Assembly: GCF_035222275.1 (NCBI RefSeq)
Contig: NW_026946359.1
Location: 3,596,001 to 3,660,000 of the forward strand
Length of the DNA: 64,000 nucleotides
From: Podospora bellae-mahoneyi
Taxonomy: Eukaryota; Ascomycota; Sordariomycetes; Sordariales; Podosporaceae
Direction of reading: 5' to 3'
Each line of letters starts with the position of its first letter. Within the stretch, counting starts at the first letter, position 1. Below the pieces are notes generated by a model that searched no databases, was not told the DNA's origin, and worked only from the letters and a program-made list of their open reading frames with translations. A program made the translations under genes and the position numbers. This document shows, piece after piece, positions 22,101 to 33,212 of the stretch.

Positions 22101-22637
22101 AACAAGATCAACACGGAGCCCAACCCCGGATCGTCACCTCTATATTGCCCTCCCCGCAAATATGCCATCAAGAAATACAACAGTCGATCCCACCAATCGA
22201 CCCCCCTCCCCCTAGGTACTCATCTCCAGCATCACAGACACATTGAAAGGCTGCTCAATTGTCCCAGGTAATACCCGTCCATCCAAATTGCGTGATTACT
22301 TGTCCCGGGAATTTATTCCACCCCATCGTCCCTGGCCAATATGAGGCGTCCTATGACGGAGAAGAAGATAGACAACGGCAATGGCTTCCGAGATGGATAT
22401 AGTACATAGATGAACATGTCATGTCAGTTACATATTCCCCTGTTTCTGGAATTTCTGGAGGTAGGTACAGAGGCGTGAGAGATATGCGATCGGCGTGGCT
22501 CGGGGAGGCGGGTGGTATATTAACCGCTGCAAGCTTGCTTGGCCCCTTGTTGTATGGCCCCCGCACTGGCAGGGAGATAAATAGGGGTTCGTCATCGTTG
22601 TCGTAGCTGCAGGCTGACCCCCTTGTGTAAGATCTAG

Positions 22638-22664
22638 ATAATAGAGAGAGAGAGAGAGAGAGAA
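22638..22664 (+). repeat. (AG)n microsatellite
   Basis: An uninterrupted AG dinucleotide run of about 12 copies in the intergenic region. Confidence 0.85.
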
Positions 22665-22952
22665 TGAGCTAGTTAGTTAAGATGAGCTCTTTGTTTCCAA
22701 GTTTTTTTGGCTGTGAAATATCATGAGAGCCTTTTTACAGAATGAGGTGTTAGATAACAATTCATTTTTATTTATCATTCAACCAGATGATGGAGCTTCA
22801 TCTTGCCATGCATCTCTGACGGAGTGGTGCTTTTGTCTGTCTGTCTGCTTTAAGCCAAATCAAAAAACGTCAAAAACATTCTAACAAGTTCCAAAGTGGC
22901 AAAGTAAGCCAACTCGCTGTTGTTTTCTTCACCCAAGTCATAACCCACCCCA

Positions 22953-25433
22953 TCACGGTAACCTCAACTCCTCTCTCCCCTCCACCTCGACACTATACTC
23001 CTTATACCCCCACAAATACCTCACCCTCAACACCTTCCCCTGCTGCCCCGCCATCGGGTTCGGATCCCAAAACCCAAGCAACTTCCCCTTCTTCACCCCC
23101 TTTGGAATATGCAACCGTCCCCAATCATCCACCAACGCCGCCAGCGCAATCGTCACATCCGCCACCTCCTCCGGCGGCGCATTCCTAACCCCGTACTTCG
23201 CCGACAAAATCACCAACCCCCCCTTTTGTCGTTCTTCCCTCTGCCTCCCCTCCGCTCCCGTGGCCAGAATAACAGTCAGCTCATCCGCCTCGGTCCTCCT
23301 CTTGTTAATATACTGCCTCAGCGCCGCAGGATTGATCCCCGGCCCCCTCGCCTTCGCCACCGCCCTCCTCTGCCTCTGCCTCTGCTTATAAAGCTCACAC
23401 GCCGCCAAAGCAGCAAACGGAAACACGGTACTCCAAAACAGGACCTTCATCCCCAGCTTCGACCTCCCCGCCCCGCTCGCCATGAGAAAAGGCAGCGAGA
23501 ACCTCTGCCCGAGCCTGGACCAGTAGAGTGAAAGATGAAGATTGAACGGCGACAGCCCGACCTCCAACCCTGCTTTGCTGAACCGACCAAACGACTTTAG
23601 CGCTCGGAACGCGAGGTAAAAGTCCTTTTGGACGGTGCCCGCTAGCTCGACCTCCCCGCGGATGCCGCCCTTTGCTCTGCCGGGGAGGTAAGAGGAAAAA
23701 AAATCCCTGCCGTAGCGGAGGTAGGCTGCTATGTTCCCCGGGGTGAAGCCGGTGGAAATTGTCCAGCTGCCGGGTTTGTTCTCGTCGAGGTCGGCGTCGA
23801 GGACGGAGAGGCCACGGGCCGAGGGTCTGGTGAGGGATTTGCCTTGGTGGATTCCAAGGTCGGGCTGGGCGAAGGAGTAGCCTACTTCTAGGGTTGGGGG
23901 ATTGGTGAAGGAGGCTAGCGAGCGGGAGCCAAAGGTCCGGGAGAAGTGCGTCATGTCGGCGCATTCTTTTGGCCGTGACGATGCGAGGTTGAAGAGGGAG
24001 AAGTCGCCCGAGTCGGCGATGAGGAAGGCGGTTCCGTTCGAGTCTGCGCCGACTCGCTTGTGGGCGGCGAGGCCAAAGTTGGTGATGTTGTGGGACCAGA
24101 TTTTGGAGGCGAAGAGCTCCACGTTGATGGGGGCTGTTGGGTCGTGGAGGAGGGGGATGGTGTGGCCTATTCGGAGGGAGGTTGTGGGGTGAGGGAGGGG
24201 GGATATGTCTGTCTCGAGGATGAGGTCAGGGATTTGAGGGTGCTGGGGGGTCCTCGGGTCGCGCCAGGCCATCTCTTGGCGGAAGGAGAGGTTCAAGGCT
24301 GGCAGGAAACGGGAGGATAGAAGCTGGTCAAGACGGCGGCGGCTGTGAATGGATGGGCCTGGGGGCTGGTAGTGGTCCAGAACCAATGGGGCGAGTCTGA
24401 TAGGGTCATCGAGGAGACCGTGGACTGAGCCGGTGATGGTGAGGGTTGGGTCAGTGAACCGGATGGGAGGCTTGGTTGATGCCTTCTTTTGCTGCTGCTG
24501 CTCCGGAAGAGGTGCCTTCTTTTCTCCCTCTTCTGAATCTTCAAAGAAGTCTTTCAAGACCTTCACAAGGGTTACTGAGGCTTCCTCGAACGGCTCTTTG
24601 AATCCTGGCAAGGCCACGGTGGCAGATTTTTGCAGCGAGAAGTCCAGCACTTCCACTCCAGGGTTTCCACGCTTCGCAAGTTCCTCAGAAGACGCAAGTA
24701 GAGGCGAAGCATTCACCCTGAATCCCAAGTCTGTAGTCGCCCGGGCATCCCGGCGAGTTAGGAGGATATACTGATCTTGGATCTTGCTCTCATAAGTGGT
24801 CTGCTTCTCTGCACCAAGAAGGGCAACATCAAGCTCGGCCTCGTCATCCTCCGAGTCATACCCCTCGATGGTCGACAAGTCGTAACCAATTCTTCGTGAT
24901 GGGTCGGCCAAGACTTCATATGCCGCTTGAACCATCCCCAGATAGAAGCCTGCCGGGCTCTGCAGAGGTCCTGACTGCCTCTCCACAGCAAGCACTTGAA
25001 CGAGGCGGTTATAGGCAGCCTGAACCTCCTCTCGCCTTAGTGCCGGCCCCTTCTTGGGAAGACACATAAGCTCATAGTAGCTTCTGTCCAGAGGGCCGTC
25101 TGCGAATAGCTTCCTGATGACCTCTCGCTCGGCGGCAACCTTTTCATCATCATCCTGGTCCTCTCCGCCCAAGTGCTCAGACGCCAGGGTCGAACCCACA
25201 AAGGAGGAAGCGTCGTCAAAATCAAACTCTAGCACGCTCCTGGTTGCTGCAAAGTGTTCACGAAGGGAATAGCGATCTGTTTCAGCAGCAGGTGGGCGCA
25301 GCGACTGGCGATCAGCCTCGGCTGGACGTGCCGCCCTCTGGGAGCCATGGTTAGCCGGGGCTCTGGATCGCTGGGAGCGGATAGAACGCGTGTCCTCGTA
25401 GGTGGAGGGAGGTCTATTCGTCCTTCGCGACAT
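22953..25433 (-). CDS. DNAJC11-like protein with degenerate J domain and C-terminal DUF3395
   Basis: Intronless gene for 826 residues. The order of parts matches DNAJC11, a mitochondrial outer-membrane-associated protein linked to MICOS and cristae in animals: a J domain at about residues 117-187 (SYYELMCLPKKGP to MVQAAYEVLADPSRR), a beta-rich middle and a C-terminal DUF3395 region (VILSAKYGVRNAPPEEVADV, VKKGKLLGFWDPNP). The HPD tripeptide needed to stimulate Hsp70 is missing; LAVERQ stands in its place. The first 60 residues are Arg/Ser-rich. The ATG at 25433 was chosen; an upstream in-frame ATG at 25556 would add a hydrophobic stretch (RLFWFLLGVVTLGSLI), an alternative that cannot be dismissed. 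Codons at the 3' end are G-ending. Confidence 0.85.
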   Translation of the reverse strand: MSRRTNRPPSTYEDTRSIRSQRSRAPANHGSQRAARPAEADRQSLRPPAAETDRYSLREHFAATRSVLEFDFDDASSFVGSTLASEHLGGEDQDDDEKVAAEREVIRKLFADGPLDRSYYELMCLPKKGPALRREEVQAAYNRLVQVLAVERQSGPLQSPAGFYLGMVQAAYEVLADPSRRIGYDLSTIEGYDSEDDEAELDVALLGAEKQTTYESKIQDQYILLTRRDARATTDLGFRVNASPLLASSEELAKRGNPGVEVLDFSLQKSATVALPGFKEPFEEASVTLVKVLKDFFEDSEEGEKKAPLPEQQQQKKASTKPPIRFTDPTLTITGSVHGLLDDPIRLAPLVLDHYQPPGPSIHSRRRLDQLLSSRFLPALNLSFRQEMAWRDPRTPQHPQIPDLILETDISPLPHPTTSLRIGHTIPLLHDPTAPINVELFASKIWSHNITNFGLAAHKRVGADSNGTAFLIADSGDFSLFNLASSRPKECADMTHFSRTFGSRSLASFTNPPTLEVGYSFAQPDLGIHQGKSLTRPSARGLSVLDADLDENKPGSWTISTGFTPGNIAAYLRYGRDFFSSYLPGRAKGGIRGEVELAGTVQKDFYLAFRALKSFGRFSKAGLEVGLSPFNLHLSLYWSRLGQRFSLPFLMASGAGRSKLGMKVLFWSTVFPFAALAACELYKQRQRQRRAVAKARGPGINPAALRQYINKRRTEADELTVILATGAEGRQREERQKGGLVILSAKYGVRNAPPEEVADVTIALAALVDDWGRLHIPKGVKKGKLLGFWDPNPMAGQQGKVLRVRYLWGYKEYSVEVEGREELRLP

Positions 25434-26343
25434 GATGAGAGAGCCGAGAGTGACGACGCCGAGAAGAAACCAAAAGAGGCGTGTTGAAAGAAGACAAAAA
25501 GAATGGTTCGAGAATATCCCTTGATAGAGAATCGGGTTAGCTATCGCGGGGCTCAATGCAGGATGATGAGTGGTTCACCGCCGCTTGATGGGTAGCGGAT
25601 AGGTGCCGAGCCTTCTGATGCGACATGGCGACAGGGGGGCTCGACTGCTAGCTCGTTTGAGGAACTACAATAAAAGAAGCCGACGTGCCACATGCCAGTC
25701 AGGTATTCAAGAATCAAGATGGCGAGCAACTTTTTCATTACGAGATATATCGGGGACATATTTCCAGCTGCCCAGAAGTGCTGAAGAAACGGACGCGTAA
25801 GGTTCACTCCCGGCGGGCACCTGTAGTTGGCCAGTTCTCACAGGACAAGATGCTAACAGTTGTTAAAAATGGCAAGATGGAGAATAGGGCTTAAACTGCG
25901 CCTCAACCGGACGCCTTTCCACCTGGAAGGGAGACACCAGAGGAGACACTATACAGGATACAAGTAGCACACAACTCGGTGCAGATCTCACATTTTAAAG
26001 TTATACAATAGAGAGACGGGGAAGAAAAAAAAAGGACCTGACCTGGAAGCGGCAGGCAACTGGAAGGCAAGGCAAGGTCACCGCGATAAGCACCCTTATC
26101 GGCTGCAAGCAACTGGACTGGTCTGGGTGGATTGCCAGGCAAGGCATCCCTGCAAAGCTACGCTAAACGGCAAGCGCAGCGAAACGCGCGCCTGGTCAAA
26201 GGACTCTTCTCAAAAAGATGCTGGCCGTGTGCCCCTCACTCTGTCTGCTGACATTGGGCGCTCTCTCGCCCACACCACCGCCAATTTGCAACATCGATCC
26301 CGCACCCCCAGCGACCGCGCAAACGAGCGCACCCGTCTCCAGA
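25434..26343. promoter_or_regulatory. Divergent promoter region of the DNAJC11-like and CK2 alpha genes
   Basis: 910 bp between the two start codons. The frame of CK2 alpha stays open upstream to an ATG at 26218, but those residues are Pro/Ala-rich and outside the conserved kinase start. No TATA box or repeat stands out. Confidence 0.55.
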
Positions 26344-27539
26344 ATGGCCAGAGTCTATGCCGATGTCAACCAGAACATGCCCAGGAGCTACTGGGACTAT
26401 GATTCTGTCAATATCAGCTGGGGCGCTCTCGAAAACTACGAAGTTGTTCGCAAGATCGGTCAGTCATTTTAACCCTCCTTCCAAACAACGACTCGCTGAC
26501 CCCCCACACTCCCCCTTCCCCAGGCCGCGGCAAGTACTCGGAGGTCTTCGAGGGAATAAACGTCGTCAACTATCAAAAATGCGTCATCAAGGTGCTCAAG
26601 CCCGTAAAAAAGAAGAAGATCAAGCGCGAGATCAAGATCCTGCAGAACCTGGCAGGCGGCCCCAACATCGTCGCCCTGCTCGACGTGGTTAGGGACTCGC
26701 AGAGCAAAACCCCATCGCTCATCTTCGAGTTTGTCAACAACACCGACTTCCGAACCCTGTACCCCAAGTTTGTCGACATCGACGTCCGCTACTACATCTA
26801 CGAGCTCCTCAAGGCCCTCGACTACTGCCACAGCAAGGGCATCATGCACCGCGACGTGAAGCCTCATAACGTTATGATCGATCATGAGAACAGAAAGGCA
26901 CGACCACCATCAAAACACCTCTGGCTCTCTCTCTAACCTGACCACTACTGACACTCTCTCAATAGTTGCGCCTCATCGATTGGGGTCTCGCCGAATTCTA
27001 CCACCCAGGTACCGAGTACAACGTGCGCGTCGCCTCGCGCTACTTCAAGGGTCCCGAGCTTCTCGTCGACTACCAGGAATACGATTACAGCCTGGACATG
27101 TGGAGCCTGGGCGCCATGTTCGCCTCCATGATCTTCCGCAAGGAGCCATTTTTCCACGGCCAGAGCAACGCCGATCAGCTCGTCAAGATCGCCAAGGTGC
27201 TCGGCACCGACGACCTGTTTGACTACCTAGACAAGTACGAGATCGAGCTGGACACACAGTACGATGACATTCTGGGCCGTTTCCAAAAGAAGCCCTGGCA
27301 CAGCTTTGTCAATGCAGACAATCAACGATTTGTCTCGAACGAGGCGATTGATTTCCTCGACAAGCTGCTTCGATACGACCATGCGGTAGGTTTTTGTTTA
27401 CCGTGATGAGATGTCATCCGATGCTAATGATAAAATAAAGGAACGTCTCACCGCCAAGGAAGCCATGGCCCACCCTTACTTTGCGCCAATTCGCGATGAG
27501 GGCATCCTCCAGCGCTATCTCGCCGGCGAAGCAATCTAG
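26344..27539 (+). CDS. CKA1: Casein kinase 2 catalytic subunit alpha
   Basis: Ser/Thr kinase of 335 residues, the usual length, in four exons: 26344-26458, 26524-26897, 26966-27385 and 27441-27539. It starts with the typical [20 protein letters not shown]. Kinase motifs: glycine loop [11 protein letters not shown], lysine in [18 protein letters not shown] (including the basic CK2 stretch), catalytic loop MHRDVKPHN, and DWG instead of DFG, diagnostic for CK2. The end [17 protein letters not shown] is family-typical. Intron 2 (26898-26965, 68 nt) has no GT at all; the only joint that keeps NRK|LRLIDWG is AAG|GCACGA to AATAG, a GC-AG intron with a poor donor. CK2 phosphorylates acidic Ser/Thr sites in nucleus and cytoplasm; in Neurospora it acts on the clock protein FRQ. 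Confidence 0.96.
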
Positions 27540-29094
27540 TTGATACGTAAGGACGATCCGGTCAGAAAATTCTGGTCACCTGCCATCCCGGACGCGGATG
27601 ACTCGTGGGCTTGCTGAGGAGTGGAAAGCGGCTGGAAGGAAGGCAGGACAGCCTCCCCAAGTAGCAGCCTAGCGCAGAGAGGAAATTTGATTTTGATACC
27701 AGGGCTGCTGCTGCTGGAGTCGGGACCGAGGGAGGGGGACATGCCGAGGTTGGGGGGAGGGGGGGAAAGTGATTGTGGGTGGGTGTGAGGAGATGGGAGA
27801 TTGAGGAGAATGAAGAGAGAGAGAGAGAAAGAAACACAACTTGAATAAAGTAGTTAGTGAAATATCGTTTGGTGCGATTAGAAATGGCAAGGAGTATGGG
27901 ATTTCGTGGTTCTTATTTTTTTTGGTTTTTTTGATTGTTTTTTTTTATTTGGGGGTGTGGTAATTCTTTCCTCTGTATGTGAGGCGAGGGAGTGCGAAGG
28001 AAGGATAGGGTAGGGTAGCGAATGGATGTGTTGGTTTATTTCAGGGGCTGATGACACTTCTGAGCTGTGTCATGTTGCATTTATGATAAGGTTATATTTA
28101 TTACCCTGAACTACCTATCAGGTTTGACTCTCTGTCTGTTCTTTGACTACCAGCCCTAAATCACAGCACAACCTGGTTCTACGAGCCTGGAAGGGCTAGG
28201 CTTGTGGCCGAGTCGGGACCATGGAATATGCAAAGGCGCTGTAGTAAAAGAGCTATGAGCTCACGGAAAATGTGAAGTAAGTTTATAACTGGACTGTGGG
28301 GTGAGTCGTGGGATGGTAATTAGCTGTGAAATATCAGCTGTGCAATATCAGCTGTGAAATATCAACTCTGAAATATCGGCTTTGAAATTTTGGCTGCGAA
28401 ATGATAGCTGTGATATAATTACTGTGAAAATGGTGGATTGAGAGGTGTGAAAAAAAGGGTTATGAAAAAGCTGGTGTGAAAAATTACTAGGGAAAAAGTA
28501 ATTGTGAAAGACTACGGTGGAAAGAACAGTAATGAAGAACCATCATAAAAGATTGCTACAAAGAATTGATGTGAGATAGTGGCTACCTGTAGTTGTACAT
28601 ATGAAGTGTTGAATGGAACCGAGAGCCAAATGCTGTGAAGTGATCCCTGTGGTAAGGTAGTTGAACACCAAGTGTGGTGACAGTATCTACTACGACGGTG
28701 TGAAAAGGGAGGGGTTGAAATAATTATTGCTTCCAAACAAGAGGTGTTGATTGTTGCAAAATAGAGCAGTGAACTATTAACTGTGAATCAAGAGGGTGCG
28801 AATTGAAAGCAGCGAAATAAATGGCTGTGAAGTAAGAGGTGTGAGAGAATAGCTGTCAGGTAAGCAGCTGGAATGGATAGAATGAGAACCCAGGAGATAA
28901 AACAAGACTTGCGAAATTACAAAACCGCAAGCAGACTATCCTTCTGATTCTCCAATCCGTAATGCTGTATCCAGCCCATAGCCAGCTGTAGGGTAGGCAA
29001 AGTCACTTTCTCTTATAGTTCAGATCAATCTAGACCATCACCTATGTTCGCTCATCAACACTTATCTCTCCACACCCCTCTCAATATCGCACCA
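27540..29094. other. 1.55 kb non-coding region with a decaying tandem repeat
   Basis: Lies between convergent CK2 alpha and the M28 peptidase. After a T-rich 3' flank it contains a 14-bp tandem repeat from 28322 that becomes steadily less regular until about 28870. No protein family is recognisable on either strand. Confidence 0.6.
28322..28870 (+). repeat. 14-bp tandem repeat (AGCTGTGAAATATC), regular at the left end and decaying rightward
   Basis: The first three units differ by at most one base. Units four to eight (to about 28433) keep TGTGAAA with more changes. From there to about 28870, TGTGAAA-like cores recur at irregular spacing. The gradient suggests an old minisatellite whose left end was re-expanded or conserved. 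Confidence 0.75.
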
Positions 29095-31620
29095 TTACGC
29101 CTCAATCCCCCTCGCAGCATTCAAAATCCTACTCTCAATAATATCAACCCACCTCTCCGCATTCGTCCAATCCCCCTGATCAATGCTCTCCATCAAACCC
29201 GGGAACACCGCCCCGGAGTACCCCGTCCACAGTCCCGGAGCAAACACCACGTGTTTGAACCAGGGCCTGTTGTCCAGCCCTTCCTCATACAAGAAGCTAC
29301 GCTCGAGGTACTTATACTTGGTGTTGGCCTTGCGAACCGCGCAATGATGGCGGACTTTACGAGGCAGATCCCACCAGGGGATTTCGTCGTTTTCTGAGAT
29401 GTGTCGAAGCTCATCGGCTAGGAGATCAAGATGGTAGGCGTGGTAGGTGAGGGTTTGAAGGGCTTCATGGAGGCGAGTAAGGGATTTGCGGAAGGTTTTG
29501 GGGGTGTGTTTGGATGTGGTGGAAACAGAAACAGGGGAGGAAATGTTGCGGGTGGAGGAGCGAAGTTCAAACATTTCTTCGTCGGTTACGCTTGCCGAAA
29601 GGACTTCAGCTGGGGGGATGAGGTAGGCGTCCAGCTTGTCTTCGACCTTGTGGACGTATTCGGCCAGAGCCTTGGCGTAGTCTTCAGCACCAAAGGGGAT
29701 GACAGGGAGGTTGGCGATTTCCGCCACTAGAATACCAAGAACCTGGGCCATGGTTCTGTGGTAAAGAAAGTCAGGATCCCCAAACTTTTGCATCCAGTGG
29801 AAGCTGTCGTAGTTGGAGTGATAATGGTACACAGGGCTGTCGCGGTCATTGTCGAACCCAATGTCGATGGAGGGAATGCCAGCAAAGTCTTGGAAGGCAG
29901 TGAAGTCGCTGCCACTTCCCATTGTTTTGATTTTCTTGTCCCAGAGATCATACACGGTCTGGCCGGGGCGTGTTTGGTTGGCTGATCCAACAAGGGAAGT
30001 GGCTGTATAGATGACCTTGTTGAGGATAGGAGAGGCCGCGACGGCGAGGCGCTTGCCTCTCACGCCGACATCGGTGTTCTGTCGAGGGTTAGCATTCGTA
30101 CAACACAGAACACAACGAACTGATCAGCATACCACATAGGCGACACTCGCGTGCTTGAGCCAGGGGAGGTATTCCTCCACCCACTCCGTTGAGCCAACCA
30201 AACCATACTCCTCACCGTCCCAGCTAGCAAAGACAACAGTCCGGCGAGGTTTCCAGCCACGCTTGAGTGCTTCTCCAAAAGCACGCATGGCCTCGTTCAA
30301 GACTGCCGATCCACTGTTCGGATCGCCGGCGCCTCCTGCAACCCAAGCATCACGATGATTTCCAACAACAACAACCTCATCGGGAATGGTACCATTAATC
30401 ACACCAATGACATTCCAGATCGGGGTGTACACATATTCTTGCTCGTTGTAGAGGTTTACAACGACGTCATCTGGAGTAGGTCCGATGTTGTACTCCACGC
30501 CCTTGTACCCTAGGCCGGTGTTACGTGTCCACCACTGGTTGAAGTCCTTCGCTTTCGGACCATGACCGTTGAGGGCCTTGAGAATGGGAAGGGCATCGGC
30601 GTAAGAGATCGGGAGGGACGGAATGCTGGGGATGGCTGTTTCGACCGGTCTGCGAGGAACCTCTGGCTTTGACGGATACCCAGGCGTAGTCGGATCACCC
30701 GGGGCGACACTGAGAAACTGGGTGCTGCCTCGTTGAACACTGCTGGGTTGGCGTGCCGGTCCTTCAGGGTATGTAGGAACCCCTTTTTCGTCGGTGACTT
30801 CTCCATCATCCCCAGGATCGCTGTACAAAATAACGCCAATCATTCCGAGCTCCTGGGCACGCTTGACCTTGAGCCCTCTGAAAATTCCACCATAACGGGC
30901 AATGGCAATATTTCCCTTGAGTGTGATGTTGGCAGCAAGAAGGTCCTCGAAATCTTGGTATGTGCCGTAGTTGACATAGACGACTGGTGCAGTGACGTTT
31001 CCCGAAGCAGAGTATCCGTGAAAGGTTGGCACACTGTTGGCAAGCCCACTAGTGGGATCCTCCTCGATGACATCCTCAACCAGCGAGGCTTCGTACGTCA
31101 CTTCGTATTCCTTTTCTCCATCCTGTTCCTTCTTCTCCTTTCCCTTCAAAAGGGCGAGTCTGTGGTCGAGAGGGTAGTTGATGTAGACAACATACTCGTT
31201 GATCTCAGACTTGATGCCCCACTCTTCCCACTTTTGTTTGGTCGACAGAGCCTGCGAATAGTTTTTACCGGCGAGGTGAGGTCCTGAGGTGTAATAGCGG
31301 CTCCATTGCATGGCGCTTTCGCTGCTGGGAACGTCGCGGAGGATTTGCCTCAACTCGTCCTGGTCGACCTGGTTGCGTCCAGGCCAGGTTTGTCCATCCT
31401 GTCCATCCCGCCCCGAGATATACCAGTTACCGGACAGGATGGATCCCAAAGGCGCTATGAGAGTCCATATGAGGGTTGAGGCGAGGGCTATAGTGCAGAA
31501 ACGGCGAAGCACCGAGCGAGGCTGAGGCCGTGGGCGTGGCGGTACGTAGATGTAATTATCGGGAAATGGATGGACATTTTGTGTCTTGTTCATCTTGAGC
31601 GGCTCGTTTTCGGACGCCAT
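29095..31620 (-). CDS. M28 zinc carboxypeptidase, glutamate carboxypeptidase II-like, type II membrane protein
   Basis: Protein of 823 residues in two exons, 31620-30133 and 30078-29095. A cytosolic N-terminus with Pro/Arg repeats precedes one membrane segment (about residues 44-64, TIALASTLIWTLIAPLGSIL). A protease-associated domain (about 190-350) follows, then the M28 catalytic domain and the transferrin-receptor-like dimerisation domain. By alignment with human GCPII, the zinc ligands are H422 and D433 (GNHRDAW, GDPNSGS), E471 next to the catalytic E470 (DGEEYG), D499 and H583 (VYHYHSNYD). All are present, so the enzyme should be active, unlike yeast Tre1/Tre2-type relatives that lost ligands. 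The intron sits three codons before D499. It probably acts in the vacuole or secretory pathway; the substrate is unknown. Confidence 0.9.
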
Positions 31621-33212
31621 GATGGTAGTTCTGTTTTCATTATGAGACTTGATCTATGAGAAAGGCTGACATTTGGCAATCACTTACAAGTCAACTTAAC
31701 GCCAAGACAGCAGATGCATCTCACCGACAGATATCGAGTATCGAGTGGTAAACAAAGAGACGGAAGCAGACGTTGAATTAAGCACTGATGAGAAAACCCT
31801 GTGGCGAGCTTTGATCGCGTGTCTCATCCTAGCTGTGAATGGTAGCTGATCAATCACTCAATGCTATCGAGGCAGTCGTTGACGCAACCACGGGAGCTGC
31901 CGGTGTGATTGGAGTATACAGTGTAGAACGACTTTCGCAGACTGTGCCTAGACTTGGTGGGTCTGGGGGACCCCCGCTTCCGAACGGCTCGCTAATTTTC
32001 CGTGTTCAACATCGACGTTCAAGTTGACTTCTTCTTCTCCCTGACGCTTAATAGGCACTTGCTCGGTTCCTGTAGCGCTGTACAAGGACCGCTGTATGTC
32101 CCCTCAAGAGGTCTCAAGCAATTTTCTGGCTGCCATCTCATGTGTTGTCTCTCATCCCCGCCTCTTACGAAAACATCTTCCAACATCAAGAAACTTCTGC
32201 GGTTAGCGGCGGAAGGCGCACTGAAGGTTCCCCGGTTGCACTGCGGCCGCCCCCCATGCAGTGAGCTGGTTCGGTGTGGGAGATGTCAAAAAACGCCCTG
32301 TTTCTGTCTCGACGGTGTGTTACCCCTCTTTATTTTTTATGTCCGCTGACCTTTTGCACCAACCTGTCTCACCGGGACATCAATTGAATGATATCTCTGG
32401 TTCGGTACCTACGCAGTAAGGTACTCTGTTGTAAGTGCCATCTTCTTGAGTTCGTCTTGGATGACGAAGGTGGAACCGTCAGTGGCGAATGAGGGTTCAT
32501 CCCAGCCCATCCGATCACGGAGTGGGGCGTCGACCGGTGCCGTTCCGGCCATCCTCTCACTGCTCTTTTCCCAGCGGCCTTTGACACCGTAAAATGCCCA
32601 TGCCACCATCTTTTTCCGCCTTCTGCAGGTCATTGATATCCGTTGCTGCAGAACGTGATCCTCCTGCCTAAAGCATGCCCTGCAGAATGCCACCCTAGAC
32701 CTCCTCACCTCCTCGTCTCGAACAGCCAACGGCCTCTCTTCCTACCATCTGGGCCGAACTCACACTCGCCGGCCATCCGACTCAACCAGCTTCTCCCCGG
32801 CCGCCGGTTTACTGATCTAGGACTAGTCATCTTCCCGGATCCGCTCCCGCTTCGAAATTGTGTTTGTCAGCCTTCCCACCCTTGCCTCAGTTCTCGGATA
32901 AGGCAAATCAAGGCCTGCAGAGTCACTCGCCGTCTCTTCCTCTCATAAAACTATTTTGTTACCGCCCCCTTGCCTTCTGCAGTCTTTCCCCCATCTGTTT
33001 TGTTCCTTTCTTGGGACTTCTTGTATACCAATTCCTCTCATTTGGAGAGCATAGACTTAGTTTCAAGAGAGTCTTATTTTGCCTCCCGATCCGTGGCATA
33101 CGTCTTACACACATCAGTGGAGCCAACTGTGACATCTCGAGGCCACTGCCTCTCAGAAACTCAGAACTCAACTCCGTCGTTCTTCTGATCTACTAGGCAT
33201 AATCGTACACTA
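31621..33212. promoter_or_regulatory. 1.6 kb divergent region between peptidase and MFS transporter
   Basis: Holds both upstream regions. The right part (32000-33200) is pyrimidine-rich, fitting a long transporter leader. Small open frames on both strands show no family resemblance. An unrecognised first exon of the transporter may lie here. Confidence 0.5.

Larger units (their letters stand above)
21984..22952. other. Intergenic region upstream of the cellulase
   Basis: Holds the GH45 promoter (right of 21984) and the 3' flank of the DNAJC11-type gene. A TATA-like element lies at 22092-22100 and an AG microsatellite at about 22638-22664. No gene was found. Confidence 0.6.

Noticed and set aside
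25434-25556. Upstream in-frame start of the DNAJC11-like protein
   Set aside because: It would add a hydrophobic stretch before the Arg/Ser-rich N-terminus; the downstream ATG at 25433 gives the more usual start, though the longer form is not disproved.
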